Positions 47,801 to 61,000 of a stretch of DNA of 64,000 bases are shown piece by piece; the first letter of the stretch is position 1; every line of letters begins with the position of its first letter. A program made the position numbers and the translations under genes. A model generated the notes under the pieces. The model was not told where the DNA came from, searched no databases, and saw only the letters and a program-made list of their open reading frames with translations. Where the stretch lies: contig QEYB01000377.1 in assembly GCA_017562135.1 (NCBI GenBank), forward strand, positions 1 to 64,000. Direction: 5' to 3'. The DNA is from Dipylidium caninum (Eukaryota; Platyhelminthes; Cestoda; Cyclophyllidea; Dipylidiidae).

Positions 47801-50800
47801 CCGCGTGGAGGGAGTGGAGAAAGTGCGCCGCTTCCAATTGGCTCGACGTGTACACACAGGGCCGCACGGAGACCTGAGGAGGCGCTGGAAGGGAAGAGAC
47901 GGTCGTCGTTGGGAGGCGGTCGCGAGTCTCTCACAAGCACGACAGACAGTGAAACTGCTGAAGTTGGCGAGTGAGTGCGGTGAAGTTAAGCCACCAGTTG
48001 GTTCAAACGGGTGCCCGTTAGTGCCGAGGGGGCGATTTCCCTCCGGCCAAGAGGGAAATTGTCCGTCGGCCGCTGGGCCAACAGGCGCAACCGCGATGGA
48101 CTCACCCGGTTTGCGAAGAAACACCCGGACGCAAGTGGACATCCACCTGGCGACCTGAAACGAATGTGTCCGGGGTGAGCTGCTAGCGGCGTGGAAAGGC
48201 GTCCCAAGCGTCCGTGTGCTGGGCGCGATGAACCTACCAACTGCTTGTTCGCCACGAGTCTGGCCAGCATGGGCCGACATCCGTAGGCGCCTCTCTACAA
48301 ACAAACAAACAAACAAGCCGGGAAATTCAGGCGAAACCGCTTTTCTCTGAGCCTCCAATGCAGCTGCAATGCGGACGAATTTTCAGTCTTGTGGACGGTT
48401 AAATGACATTAGTTGATGCTTGCAATACTCCACGGAATCGGCGACCGGAGAAGGTAATGACGACTCCCCTCCTCGGGAAAAGTTGAGCAAACGCCAGATT
48501 TGCAACCTCGCAGGGTTTCGCTCACAAAATGCATTGTTTCGGGGGACGACAAGAGATGCGCGTGATGGAGAAATCCCCACAACAAACCGCCAACTACACG
48601 CCCACTTAGCAGTTCCGCTCCTGCGAATTCTGTCCCATTTGGGCGTGGCCGGCCTACTAACACCTACCGCCAGCGTTGCGACAGGATGCAGGCTCACTTC
48701 GAGCCAACAGCAGTTCCTCTCTGCCCTAGACGATCTCCGACACACCCTCTTTCCCTTGCCGCCCGACAAGACTTCAACAAAAAAATGAGGCCAACACTCG
48801 GAGACGCTTGTACCGAGGACCGCGGGCGGCAGAACTCCCCAGGCAGCTCGAAGCAAAAGCATTTATGAGGAGGATGGAGGGGGCGGGCAACAAACCATCC
48901 AGAGGGAGAACCACCGCGCTGTGGGATCGAGGAGCCCGAAGAAGTGCAGGGGTGTGAGACGCCGGTTGGAGCCACTCGAGTGGACTCTCGTGGACGCCGG
49001 CCAACCGGTTGCCAGGAGGGACAGACAATGATCCATCAGCGTCTCTGTCACTCTGTCAAAAGATCAGCAGGTCTGTCAAATGCGAACGCCGGGTTTCAGG
49101 CAGCGGGGCAAGCAGAGGAGAGGAGAGGAGGGAGCGGGAGAAGGACGCTTAATCCACAGACTTACTGCTCCGAGTAGCGAAGCCAATAATTGGGAAGTTT
49201 CTTGTGAAATTCATGAAGCAGAGAAAACTGAAAGTGAAAAAAAGTTCCGTTGTCTTCGTAACCCATTTGAACCTTTCTCAAAAAGGGAGAAAATGCTTAC
49301 GGCCCGAAGCATCCTTTCAACAGTACTGTCGCTAATGTCCAACCCGTCGGAAAGACGAGGCACCTGACACCGCTCCGAGGTGAAAATCTCCTCCAGATAC
49401 TCGACTGTAAGGTTAAAAACGGTGTTTCTGTAAGTCCGAGCCGGTAGACACCCGAGACGGGCCCTGATGAGGGAGTTTGTTGAGCTCACCTAGCAATACG
49501 TAGCATTTCTGGACGTCGGGACCGTTTGAGGCAAGCGCCTTGGCGATGAACTTCAGAGCAAGGAACTAAGAATGTCAAGAAATTTAACTGCTAAATGACG
49601 AGTATTAAAACAAATAGAGGCTTCGAGTGAGTTGAATGGTCAGAGACTGACGGGCGAAACTCCAGCGGTCCATGGCGTGCGATGGTTTGGGGCTTCGTTG
49701 CCTCACAAACTCCATCGACACCACTAAAACTTGGGCACATCAAATTGGAATCCCCAAAGGAGAGAAGGCGGTAGTCCTTTCTCTCAATACTGCTCCAATG
49801 CTGACCGCAGTGATGCTCTAATGACTGTTTCTGTACAAACGCACCAAACATACAAAATGCTTTGCCCTGGGGAAATATGACGAATGTTGTCTTAAAAGTA
49901 ATAAAAACACCCGAAATTATTAAGCCCTTTTCATCTTGTCTGCCATGAAAGAGAACTTGGAGGCCAATGTTTGCTCGAAGGAGGTATATCTAATTTTAAT
50001 TCAGCTTTGTGGCAATAATTGGATACGGCGCAAAGAATATGCTCGTGGTGGATGAAGCAACCTTTGACTCATGAAGAATTTCGGCTATTTGAGCTCCTGT
50101 TCCAACCTTCATAAAGTCACGCATACCGAGAGCAAGTTAATATCGCCGGTAGGAGAGATAAATCAACAGAGATTACATGGAGTTCTGCGTCCTCATCCAG
50201 TAAAGCGTCATGAAGACCCTGCCGCATCCCGTAGGACGAAGAATTTTCTTCCACACACTGTGCACTAATACTTTTCCTGCCCTCTGACAGAGTGTCTGAG
50301 GCGACCGTCCACGCATCCCGGATTTGCGTCTCAAATGAAGACATTTCCAGGATCTGTCGAAGGGCTTCCCTGCGACGGAGGATAGGATAGGAGCGTGGGT
50401 TCAGGCATTGAGCCAGCGAGGTGAGTTGGCTTTGGGTTGGATGGAGATACTCCATATTCTGTCAAGATTGAAAAAGCTAACTACCGACTGACAAAAGCGT
50501 TGCTGACACATGAAGCATATAAAAGACCTGTATTATGGAGCTGCTGATAGTGGAATCAAATTCGCTGAAAGCATGAGACGTTTGTGATGTCCTGGTAGCC
50601 TGGTGAGGAGGAGTGTGAGGTGCGATAGTCAAGGTCTCTTCATCATTGTCTACCATCTCTGCTCGAGATTGTACCATTTCAAACAGTTCTCGAAGGAGAT
50701 CACGTCGAAACGTCTGAAATCTACGATAAAGAATAGGATTTTGTAAAGTAAAAGTTATCCAATGAGTGTTTTTAAGATACTAAGCGAACGGCCACCAGCA

Positions 50801-51148
50801 ATTTACGAGAAATAGATTGATTTGTGCGAATCCAGAAAACAGAAATAATGACTTGTTGCATTCGCCTATACTTAAAATATAGGCGTGAAACAATATCAAG
50901 AAAAGATAAACCTTGTTACAAAATAGGTATGAATGCAAAACATGAGCAATATAATTCAAAAACTTGTACAATGCGGAAATGCGAAGGGAATTAGAATTGT
51001 CATACAACTGGTAAAAGATTTACTCGGGGGAGTCGACAAACTTCTTCATCTGCCCCGGAGAGTTCATATCTTGATTTATGTCTACTTGTTCTAAGTACTT
51101 CCTCACTCGTTCCTTGATTACTTCTTCCAGGAAAGGTGCGCGTTCCAT
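41811..51148 (-). CDS. TBC1D32: Broad-minded homologue, TBC1D32 (BROMI)
   Basis: TBC1D32/Broad-minded is a ciliary protein that works with CDK20/CCRK in Hedgehog signalling and cilium assembly. It has a long alpha-solenoid ending in a catalytically unusual TBC-like domain. Exons resolved at the 5' end: 51148-51024 (start MERAPFLEEV), 50720-50528, 50458-50177, 49565-49490, 49404-49301, 49227-49166, and one from about 49053. They join in phase and follow the family line: EYLHPTQSQLTSLAQ, RREALRQIL, LALKFIAKAL, LEEIFTSERCQVPRLSDG, LLHEFHKKLPNYWLR, FFGLLDPTARWF. Exons resolved at the 3' end: 42938-42816 (LPQAYNTFRMSGY), 42739-42551 (WLRQCFLNYLNWVEIQDF, the strongest match) and 41930-41811 (EEPIRGFRLVDHLAFLE, stop). 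Middle exons lie among coding blocks at 48.5-44.1 kb; an exon at 45.25-45.47 kb has an Ala/Glu-rich insertion. I saw no frameshift in the exons checked. I see no TBC arginine finger or IxxD motif, as expected for this subfamily. Confidence 0.85.
45181..45234. repeat. (GAGGAC/GAGGAG)n purine tract
   Basis: A tandem GAG-based triplet/hexamer tract in an intron of TBC1D32. A related CTC/GCC triplet tract at 45362-45398 encodes the Glu/Ala run of the neighbouring exon. Confidence 0.75.
48298..48317. repeat. (AAAC)n microsatellite
   Basis: Five tandem AAAC units between coding blocks of TBC1D32. Confidence 0.8.
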
Positions 51149-52824
51149 GTATTAATACTAACGTAGGGAAGAAGATGCGTCTGCCGTTAATCTTAAATTT
51201 CATGCAGTAAAATCAACGAATTATAAAATTACAATAAAATATGTCTTAAAGCAACTGATTTTTTGGAATATTTTCAGTGATATAAGGAAAAATGTTGTGA
51301 AAGTCCTTCTCAGGCAATACTCAGATACAAAGTTGCTCAAATGAAAAATTTAATAAACAAGTAAGGGCATAATTTTTGCTTTAACGAAGGTCCTGTTGTG
51401 CCTTTTAAGACAAAAGACTTAAATTTCCGGTGTTAACCACTCCGAACACCATATTTAAAAGGTAAACAAACTTTCAAAGGGGTGTGTGTTTATCGATATA
51501 AACAAAATAGGTCAGAGCATGGCAAACATATGCACGGTTATAAACCAAAGTTGAGTTTGCCTTACAAATTACCACAGTTTATGTCTCAATTTATGTTTTA
51601 ACAAGTTTCATGCTACATAACTACTGCAATGCGTTTCTCAAACTTGACACTATTGTTTGGCTATAATCGAGAGGTGCGGTCAGTTTAGGTTTGTCAAAGA
51701 AACCTTGCATACGAGTATTATACTTGGAGAATTTCTAGTCAAATTGATAGTTTCTGCGACGTAAGTATTTACTTCCCTCGAAAAGCCTCGTGGTTAATAA
51801 TTCACCCAGCGTTGAATAATTAAATGAAACATTAAAGCATAGCCTGCTGAACATTAACGGTTTTGCTCCACATGCGCCCAAATTAAGAGCTACACGTTGT
51901 TGACTGCATGCGTGAGGACATGATTTCAATTTTTCTTTACTTGTCCTCTTCTTTTCCTTCACCGCAACTTCTGCAATCTCCTGCCTTCCAGGATGATGAT
52001 GAAATTGGTGTACATGGTACGTATCACCACGCAACTGGCTCTAAGGGTGAAGGAAGTCGACGAACGCACTTTCATGGACAGACTGGATCAGCGGGATCTC
52101 CAATGGCCTGAGGCGAAGATTGTGCCTTTAACCACATCTCGGCCGGGTTGCACTTTGACTAGCTATAAACGCTTGTCAGATGGCAACAGAGCTCAGAATG
52201 CGCAATTTCAGACGTCCTTCCCCTGCGGTTTCGTGTTTATAAACCTAGTGACTACGTTGGAAGGTGCGTGGAGTGGAGATGAAGAAATCCTGACCGCCAG
52301 TAGGCAGACAACACAGCTTTACCCGCAACGGCGACCCGCGAGGCTCCCGTGGAAGGATCAAAGGCAGCCTGCGCGAAGCAGTTAAGCAGGTATCTTGAAG
52401 AGGAAGTTGATCGACGAGAATTCCTTATGGCCAGCGGCGCTACATTGCGGCTACTTGACGGGTGTCGAAGTGGTTTTTGCTATGAAGGCTCATGACAAAA
52501 CGTAAGAGAACAGATTATTTGGCGCTGACGGGCTCTTACATCATCTTGAGCTTAGCATTTTCCCATCACCACCAAAACCTGCCTGCAAATCCGCCCGAAG
52601 CCGGTCCAGCGAATGTCGAAATTGTCCACGCAGTTGGCCACTTCCTTTATCCCGCCTCGCTAGCTTGCCACTTGCTGTTGGTGGGCTGTGGACGTTGGAG
52701 AATTTGCCTCGTAACTAGAGGTAATGGAAAGTCGGGAGCATTCCGACCAACAGGTCGAGGGGCGAAACCTCCCCCTCCCCCCGAAGGGAATAAATCTCTC
52801 ATTTTTTCACCGTCAATAAACCTT
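51149..52824. other. 5' flank of TBC1D32; no gene recognised
   Basis: Mostly AT-rich. An open frame on the + strand at 51993-52385, without family resemblance, is the only candidate and is not supported by splice sites. Confidence 0.4.
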
Positions 52825-53145
52825 ATTGAATGGTATAATTGTCATTATTATTAATGGCTTCTTGCCAGTGCAAAATGAACTTGTATATCTCATTTTTTTC
52901 CAATTGTTTCATCTTGATGTGAAAAAGTGAATCGGTACCTGTTTGATATCTTCGTCATTTTTGAATTTTCACACTTTAAAAAAAATTTGTAAGGGAGAAA
53001 ACAAGTGACAGTCGAAGAATGGATGCTAAGTCCGGCAAACACGGTGGACGCGACGGACCTTCCCAGCCTAAGCCTGCAATTCTTCGGGGAGCCCCAAGGC
53101 AGCCTGCGGCCCGGCATTATCCTGATGCAGCACGATGCCCTCCCT
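52825..53145 (-). mobile_element. Fossil of a mariner-family transposase (C-terminal third)
   Basis: On the - strand, conceptual translation gives VLHQDNAGPQAA (53143-53110), then in another frame LGWEGPSRPPCLPDLA, then in a further frame a stretch with NEIYKFILHWQEAINNN near 52850. These match, in order, the HDNARPH block with the second catalytic Asp, the LGWxxxPHPPYSPDLAPSD block, and the C-terminal LPxRWQxxIxNNG block of mariner transposases. At least three frame changes and the loss of the third catalytic Asp (APSD is replaced) show that it is dead. No terminal inverted repeats or TA duplications could be identified. The N-terminal DNA-binding part is absent. Confidence 0.7.
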
Positions 53146-55011
53146 CCCTCCTGAACATCACCGGCCTCTTTTCTTTGTCTGCTGGCTTCAAATTATCCCG
53201 TTGTTGACCACACTCCTCCGACTTGAGCCTGTCATTCACTTTTAAAATCCTCGAATGTCCCACCACCTTCTGCATGTCCTCTCAAAGACTGCACCTTCAC
53301 CCAACACTTTCCATAACTTGATACACGATTCTGTAGCATCTCTATCTTGTTGAAATTCTTGTGAAATACAGTGGCGTAAATGAACTAAACCAGTAGCCAT
53401 GGCTACGCTATCGCTCCACCCTTAAGAATAACGTGAATCTACTTTATTTAAGTTAATCTGCTACGTCAACATGCATACATTAGGCGACAAAAATAGAAAA
53501 AGCCGGACATGCGCCAAATAAACACTGCCACGTGGCGAAGACTGTTGCCAAAGAAACGAGCAGAACTCTCCAGTAGACCTTATAATTTGTCTGAGCTTGT
53601 TGTAAACAGATACTTGCCAGTGTACGTCATCTTTCCTCGTCTACGGAGGCGTCTAATGCGACTGCCAGCAAAAATGGCGGGAATGTTAAATGAGAGAGCA
53701 AGAAAGACGGTGAAGGATGAAGGCACAAAATACCTTTTGTGATGCCTCACCGACGATTCGTACGGAGCATAAGCCACGTCGTTTATCTTAGGCTGCTCTC
53801 CCCGTCCACCGTGAATAACTTGACAAGCCACACAATCGCAACAGACCGTAGCGACGTGAGTAAACTCAAAATTCCTTAACACCAGATTGTGAGGAGATGC
53901 GCAGGACAGCACGCATCAGCGGGGGCGTCGTTGGGTACCGGATACTCCTGCCGATTTTCTACAATTCCAGGTCTTTTTTGACCTCTCACCTACGCATAAC
54001 CATGACTATACGTCGTCGTCGTCTTCCCCACCAGCCTTAATCCGGGCCAAGGTCAGGGCAGAAAAAACAAAATTCAAAGAAATAGGATGTCTCCTACCCT
54101 AGGAGGCCATTAAGCCCCTGTGAGATTATTCCCGCTACAAAGCCGTGCGGTTTCATAACAGCACCAAGCCCGCGAAGCTAAGAAATTCACTATAACAATA
54201 AATTTTTTCATTAGTGAGGCGGGCCTCGAGCATGCACATGCAGCTGGGCAATGTTTTATCTGCATCCTCCAGACTGTTGACATCAGTTGCAACCGGCGTG
54301 AACAATTCTCTTCATCGTGGAATTCCTGTGTTCCTTCAGACTGGACGAAACCACAGCCTAGAAAGGAGGTACCAGCACCGCAATCAGCCAATTTGTAGAA
54401 CTACGTCATTAAAAATGATGGATTGATGTAATAGACATCCCCATAAGCCCAAAATCGCATTGCTTCTTTTGTTCAACTGCGAAGAACAACATTAGATCCT
54501 CAACGTCAACCACTCATCCGCTCCAGTAACAGGAATACCGTGGCAGTGCCACTCTTGGTGCAGAGATGAGTAATTTAGTGGTAGTTAACCCCAATAAGCG
54601 ATGAATACGGCCCGTTGCCGCGTCTCTGAGATCTGCTAGAATGTACAAACTTCGACTCAGCGCACACTTCTTGAGGTAGATAATCACCAGTGAATTCACT
54701 CGGGCTACACGTTATCCGAGACCTCGATGTGAGTCCACAGCAATGCTACTCATTCGATTTCAGTAACACATAACTTTAATCGGCGTCAGATCCTAGTCTG
54801 CCAAAACCGCCAACAACTTACCCTCGGATGTCAATTGGTTGGCCATTCGGATGTTGATTAACACCAAGTTAGTACAGGTATGAAGAGAGGAGGAGGGGAG
54901 ATCGATTGTTGGGGAGAAAAAAGATGAATCGGTCAGGCAGATTGATACACTAGTATGTACATTCGCACAGAGACAGGGAGAAGCAGGAAGTAATCGGCAG
55001 CGTCACAGCCA
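53146..55011. other. Intergenic region downstream of germ cell-less; no gene recognised
   Basis: Mixed composition. A 77-codon frame at 53509-53742 (+) has an ATG start but no recognised domain. The - strand at 54110-54391 has a Cys-rich frame without support. Confidence 0.4.
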
Positions 55012-58000
55012 CTACTGCCACGGATCATAGCGAAGTATATTCGCGGACACAACAACAGGGAACTCGAAGTCTGCCGGCAGCCGCAATAACTCGTACGGTA
55101 TGTTTTCCACCATCCGAAGGGTCTTCAATTCCGAGGTGCAAATTTGCGTGCACTTCGACTGTCCATCATCTTCCTTACGGGTGCCCGAATGACTGCTGAC
55201 AGGCGAATTTTGCACACCGCTGTCTTCATCCTCGCTGCCCTCACTCGGTTCACCCACACCTGGCGTCTCAGGGGAGGGCGACGAGAAGGGGGAGGAGGAG
55301 GAGGAGGAGGAGGAGGAGGAGAGAAGGTTGGCAGTATCGACACACGCAGTGGGGTTGGAGGAAGGGGAGAAATCCTCATCAGCAGTGGAAATCACGGTTA
55401 GGACGACCTTCACGATGTGATTCCGTGATGTGCAAACGACGCCCTCAGAATGTGCGGCGTCTGTTGGACGCACCACGTAGAAGACTCTACAAATGAAGGT
55501 GAATAGTAGTTCCAGATATTCTCTGTCAGGATCCACGCAACTTATTTCTCCAAAATGGCCAATGATGAAGCATATTCCATGCTTCTAAAAACACTTGGTG
55601 GCTCGCTTTCACGAGACATGGTCATGACTTTTGGGATCAGGCCAACTCCCACGCATGGTGCGATCATTGACGGAGGGATGATTTTAAAAGAAACAATGGA
55701 TCAACAAGTGAACTGTGACAAACCCCTTCCAGAATCGGGTATTCGTGGTTTTAACTCACCAACAGCTCCTGGATAGGCGAGAACAGGCCTACGACGCGTA
55801 ATCTGATCCACACGCACGTGACGTATCACTATCAAAGGAGCCCCGGGAAGCGTAGCAAGCATGTCGAAGAGTTCTAAGGTCTACCAGCCCCTAGAAGAAG
55901 TGAGTAGTGCCTCATGTTTTGATGCGAGACGCGCGAGACGCTGGAGAAGGGAGGAGAAACACACCCTCAGAAAGGAGCAGGATGCGCCAAGGCTATGCAG
56001 CACCTCCCAATGACTCAACGTTGGTGCATGTGCACCGTCTATGGCGGCTCTGCACACCGTCACGTGGGCCCAAAGGCTCCACAGTCTGCTGGGGAGACTG
56101 CGCGCTAGGAAAGTCACAGAGCGCCCCACTCCGCCCTGCCTTATGGGACCAGAGCTAAGCGAATTCGGCAAGTTGGGAGAGGTCAAATGCCCTAAGGCGG
56201 GCTGTGTCGCGAGTGCCACTTTATGGGCAGATCAGAGGGACTTTCAACCGATCAGCAGGCTAACTTCTCCCGATCGCGCCGCGGCGGAATTGTCAAGGCG
56301 TGGTTACGCTGAAATGGAGTGCAACCGCGGTCTCAGTGATGCCAACGAACGCAACAGAGAGCCGCGAATCTGTCCAACACTTTGGCGTGCTTGGGGGGCT
56401 TACTACAACTCCTCCATTGGGTATTTCGGGTAGGAAAGGGGCCTCCTTCTAGAGACAGTTTTAGGGCGCAGGTCAGCGGTTACATTAGCGAGGAAAGATG
56501 CGATGCGAGGCCTCAGATGGCTTAGCTTATGACACGGTTCCCCTTCAATGGCACAATTTAAATCCTGCATATCAGACGTGGTGTTGGCTAGTAGCCAGGG
56601 ATGTCTGCTCTGGTGATGAAGAGGAGTTCAAACAGACAGTCGAAGGTTCAATTCGAGCCAGACACAAGTCGCGAAGGAGCGTGAAGGGAATCGTGGGGTG
56701 CTTTTAACCATCGAATGCTAGTAGGAGGCAGCACAGTCGCAAAAGTTGTCTTTTCCTGAAAGGATATCAAATGAGTAATCATGTGGAGATCAGTAAGCAC
56801 AATCCAGTCTAGCCGACGCCCCGACACCCTTCTTTACCGCCATAACAGCAAACTGTTGTCGATTACACCGAGGAGACTTTTTTGTCCCCATGAAGTTGCC
56901 TTTGGAAAGCAAAAAATTAAAAAAAAAAACAAATGATGAGAGGAAGAGCCACCGGAGAAAGACATTGGTAAATAGAAGAAAATTCATATTTACCTTACTT
57001 GGACGTGGCCTGCAGGACACCCCGTGCGCAAAAATGGTGAAGGATTAAAAATCAACAAACAAGGTGGCAGGAATCGCCTTATTCACAGCAAAATCTGCTA
57101 CTGGCACTAATTTGCATACACATTCTCAGACGGAGTAGACAGTTAGGGCAAAAAGCAGGTTTGTCTCTGTAGACAGAGGAGATCACAAAAGCATGGGAGA
57201 CGGCAGTGTAATTAACTCGATTCAGGCTAGTGATGTGTTGTCTGTGGAGGGGCCTACGGGTTCGGTACTTGTGGTCCTGTCGTCCCCGAATGCGCACATC
57301 GACAGAACACCAAAGTGGTGGATTCTGAGGGGACAGGAGGAAAAGAGATGGGAAGAGGTTGAGCACGGTGATGCACTTCAACAGTTTCCCTCCGAGGTCT
57401 GCCCTTCTGATCTGCTGCTATCAAATTTCAATCTTCCTGCCGAGCTGAACATGAATGTGCTGCAAATTGTGGACTTAGGAGGCTTTAAAAAACAAGTTCC
57501 GGCCCTTTGTAATAGTCCCGAAACGGCTTGACGAAAACACCGAGCTTTCGCAGCGCCCCGACTAACGCAGTCTACTTTGACTGACAGGACTTTCGGCAAG
57601 GAAAAACAATCCAACCCATAAGGGTGTAGTGTGAAATTTCGCCATTCCTCACTCGAAGACAATTTCCACTCGGATAAGCCAACTGTAGACTCGAGTAGGA
57701 ACCGGGGCGCGAACCTTGTGACTTTTATCCCGATTGAATCAGACTCAGCGAAACAACCAGACACCCGATGCAAAATAACACCTTCCAGTAAATAGTGATC
57801 TGAGGTATCCACATGCCGGTTTCTGGATATTCGAGTGGATCCTTCAGGTGAACTGATGATATCAACCGCCTTGCCCCAATTAGATTTGAATTTATACGGG
57901 AATTACGAACGCGAAATGGGAAAAAATTGCCGGGCTTAGGCATGAGAAGAAAAGCACCTAGGTGAGAAGAGACGGCAACGCGTTCGCCCTATCCTGAAAG

Positions 58001-61000
58001 GGAGTTGAAACCTCTTTAAAGCATGCCTCTATTTCCCTCCATTATGCTTATCTCCAACGGGAAAGGAGCACATTACGAGCGACAAAGGTACAACACTCCA
58101 AAATAGATGAAAGGAATACCAATGCCATGTACCTTTTAGTATGTTGATGTAAAACAACTGTCTCTTCAACTACATCCTCATTAAATCAACGACAGAGGAA
58201 AGGTACATTGCCCTTCTTCACCTGTGAGGTACCATGCATTACTCAAAGGTCAAATCTTCTCGAGGCAAAAAAATTATTAATCGGCCTTTATCTAACCTGT
58301 TACGATACTTGAAGAGCAAATCCACCCCAAAGTGGTATCTCGACCACCGCCATGTGCACGCCACCTCACCGTTATTGATGCGTCGTCCGAAGCGCTCACA
58401 ACGACGCCAGAAGAGGTCTGCCGACATGGTGGAGTTGGGCCCAGGGGCACTGCGCTCCCGTGGCCCGTTGGTGGTGGCGGTGGCCTCTCCACGCGCCGCA
58501 GTTAGGAGACTGGAGTGTTGTGGTGTCCGAATCGGAGGACTACTCCGGGGAGTGGGAGCTGGAGTTTGGGTTGTCAATTGAAGGTCGTGACATCGTAATT
58601 GTTGGATCCATTGGCGCTGGAAGGCATTTTGCAGCCAGCCTGTAGGTAGACGAGCAAAGCAGTTGAGAAAAAAAACACTATAAGAGCATAGGAGAAAATT
58701 TCTTTTTTCCCAATCCCTTTTATTTAAAACCGGCATATTCGTTGCCTTAGGGTTCTAAGCAACAAAAATCCAACTAAAGGGCATTACAAGTTAGTTTGAG
58801 GTTTGAAAACGTGGCAGTCGGTTGCGGAAGATGATTTGACAAATGTCGACCGATACTGGCAAGAATACAGATCTGAATGACAGTTAATGACAACGTGTGA
58901 ACGAGGGCACGAGACCCGCCGATATTACTACCATTTGAAAGAGTGAGATGCTGGAATGGCCTAAGACTTGTAAAATTGACCGCGTAAGTAACTGTCAGTG
59001 AGAATCTCTGATTGCAAAATTTTACAATAAAATTGTAAATTTGAACAAGGCAAATGACAAAAGCCGTCGTGAGTAGTTGGTCGGAAAAGTTTCGCTAGGG
59101 TGAAAGCAATTTACTGGAACAACCGCCACACAACTTATAATTTTGAGATTGAATAAACGAGGGACATCTTACATCGTGGTATAATGCCGTCATGCACTAG
59201 TTGATAAGTGGAGCGAAGTGAGAAATCACGTGTTCCCATCGAATAGCACGGAAAACGGCAGCGTAGGATGATCCCTTGGCAGAATCCAAAAATCCCGGAG
59301 CTAAGAAGGGGTAAGATTGAAACCTCAATAGATTAAAACTCCCATAATAGAAAGTTAAACAAATCAACTGTGCGGGTACGCAGACGACTGAGGGGGCAAG
59401 TCAACCGGTCAGAGATTACTTCCCTTTGAGGCAACACTCAGATTTTGGACTAAATCCACACACAGCTAGACAGAATGCGTACAAGACAAGTTCATATTAT
59501 GACAGTTTAAAAAATCGCACTGCATCTACTCATCCTCTCCACATGCCACACCATCAAACTACACCATTCAATGCACAAGGACGAGCGGTGCCTCACTGTT
59601 TTTTAAATAATGGAAGCGTCATCCCAACCCTTTCGGTAGCAGAAATGCCACAGAGAAAAATAAGCCTTACAAAAGTGTCACAGAATTATCCAAGAGGGAA
59701 GACTAAAGTAACTGAAAATCAAACTGTAAGCATTAAAGATTCAATGGTGAGCAGTGAGTTAAATTCATTTTTCTTAACGCCCCCAAATCCTTAAAGGGTG
59801 TTAAACCGATCAGTGTAGCTCCTATTATCTGTTACAAAGTCACAGCTCTGCTTGAAAGATTACTTTTTAAACAAGGTAGTGCCTTTCCACGCGTATTAAT
59901 TCAATAGTGGGTGGAGAGAATCTAGAGTATTAGTTTTTAACGGTTGTAAAAAGCAGATTTAACAAAATTGTCAGTCATTTGAAGATTAGACGAGATCAGA
60001 CAAAATTGATAGGAGATCAGTTACAAAGACCTCACCATCTTTAGTAAAGTATCTGTATGCATCAACGAGTAATTGGAATCCGGGACGGTAGGGTATTTCA
60101 GGATTCTGTTGAAGATAGAGCCACTGGAGGAGAAAAAACCAGTGTTAAAGTGAAATTGCAGAACCTTTTACATTACTAATAAATTTTAATAGGAAACAGC
60201 CGGCTCTTGCCCAGCACTAAGAAAGCTGTTTGTCTCTTCCACGAAGGAGGTTAACATTCTCAAATATATGGCACAAAGGTATTCGGTTTAACTGTAAACT
60301 ATCACAGAAAATCCACTGAGGTTTCATGACTTTCTTGACCACTTTCGCTGGTTATGGTTCCAAGAGTATGGGATAAATAAACACACTTTCTAACACCACT
60401 CAATCATAGACATAGTTATTATGCATACAAACGTTTCATTACACTCATATGGGGCAAAAAGCAAAAATTATACGGCAGTGCTTTTCTGACCAAAAAAGTA
60501 CTTAAAAACGATCCTGATTTTCTAACTTCACAGAACAGTACAAATTTAGGTGAAGATGGGAGAAAAAAACAGATGTTTGCACATTAACGGGGTTAGATAC
60601 CTAATCTTACATGACATAGTGCAAAAAAAATTGTGTAAACTTTGGGTTGGGACGCATAAGTCCTACAAGCTAGTGAGCCGGTAAAGAACTCAAAGGTAGA
60701 TTATACGTCCCAATCCTAGTCGCTTTAAGACACATCGGCCTAATTAAGATCTATGCCACTTTGTAAGAAATTCCTGTTAAGAAAAAAATGAATTCTTAGA
60801 ATGAGCCAATTTCATAATCTTGAACAGGCACAACTGCAAATCACTTAGACAACATACCTTTAAAAGGCAAGCGAATACATCCTCTTCAAATTTGACAACA
60901 ATTAGCTTTGGGCAACTGATGACGGGTTGCATCAACGAGATGCTGCCGAGAAAATGAAATCAAGACTTATGAAAGACTTCACTAACAACTAAATTATCCA

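Noticed and set aside
53509..53742. 77-codon frame with ATG on the + strand
   Set aside because: No recognised domain or neighbouring exon; could be a real short exon, but evidence is lacking.
54110..54391. Possible reverse-transcriptase-type remnant on the - strand
   Set aside because: I could not line up any RT or endonuclease motif in any frame.
56643..56660. Pol III B-box-like GGTTCAATTCG, suggesting a tRNA or tRNA-derived SINE
   Set aside because: No A box at the right distance and no cloverleaf can be drawn.
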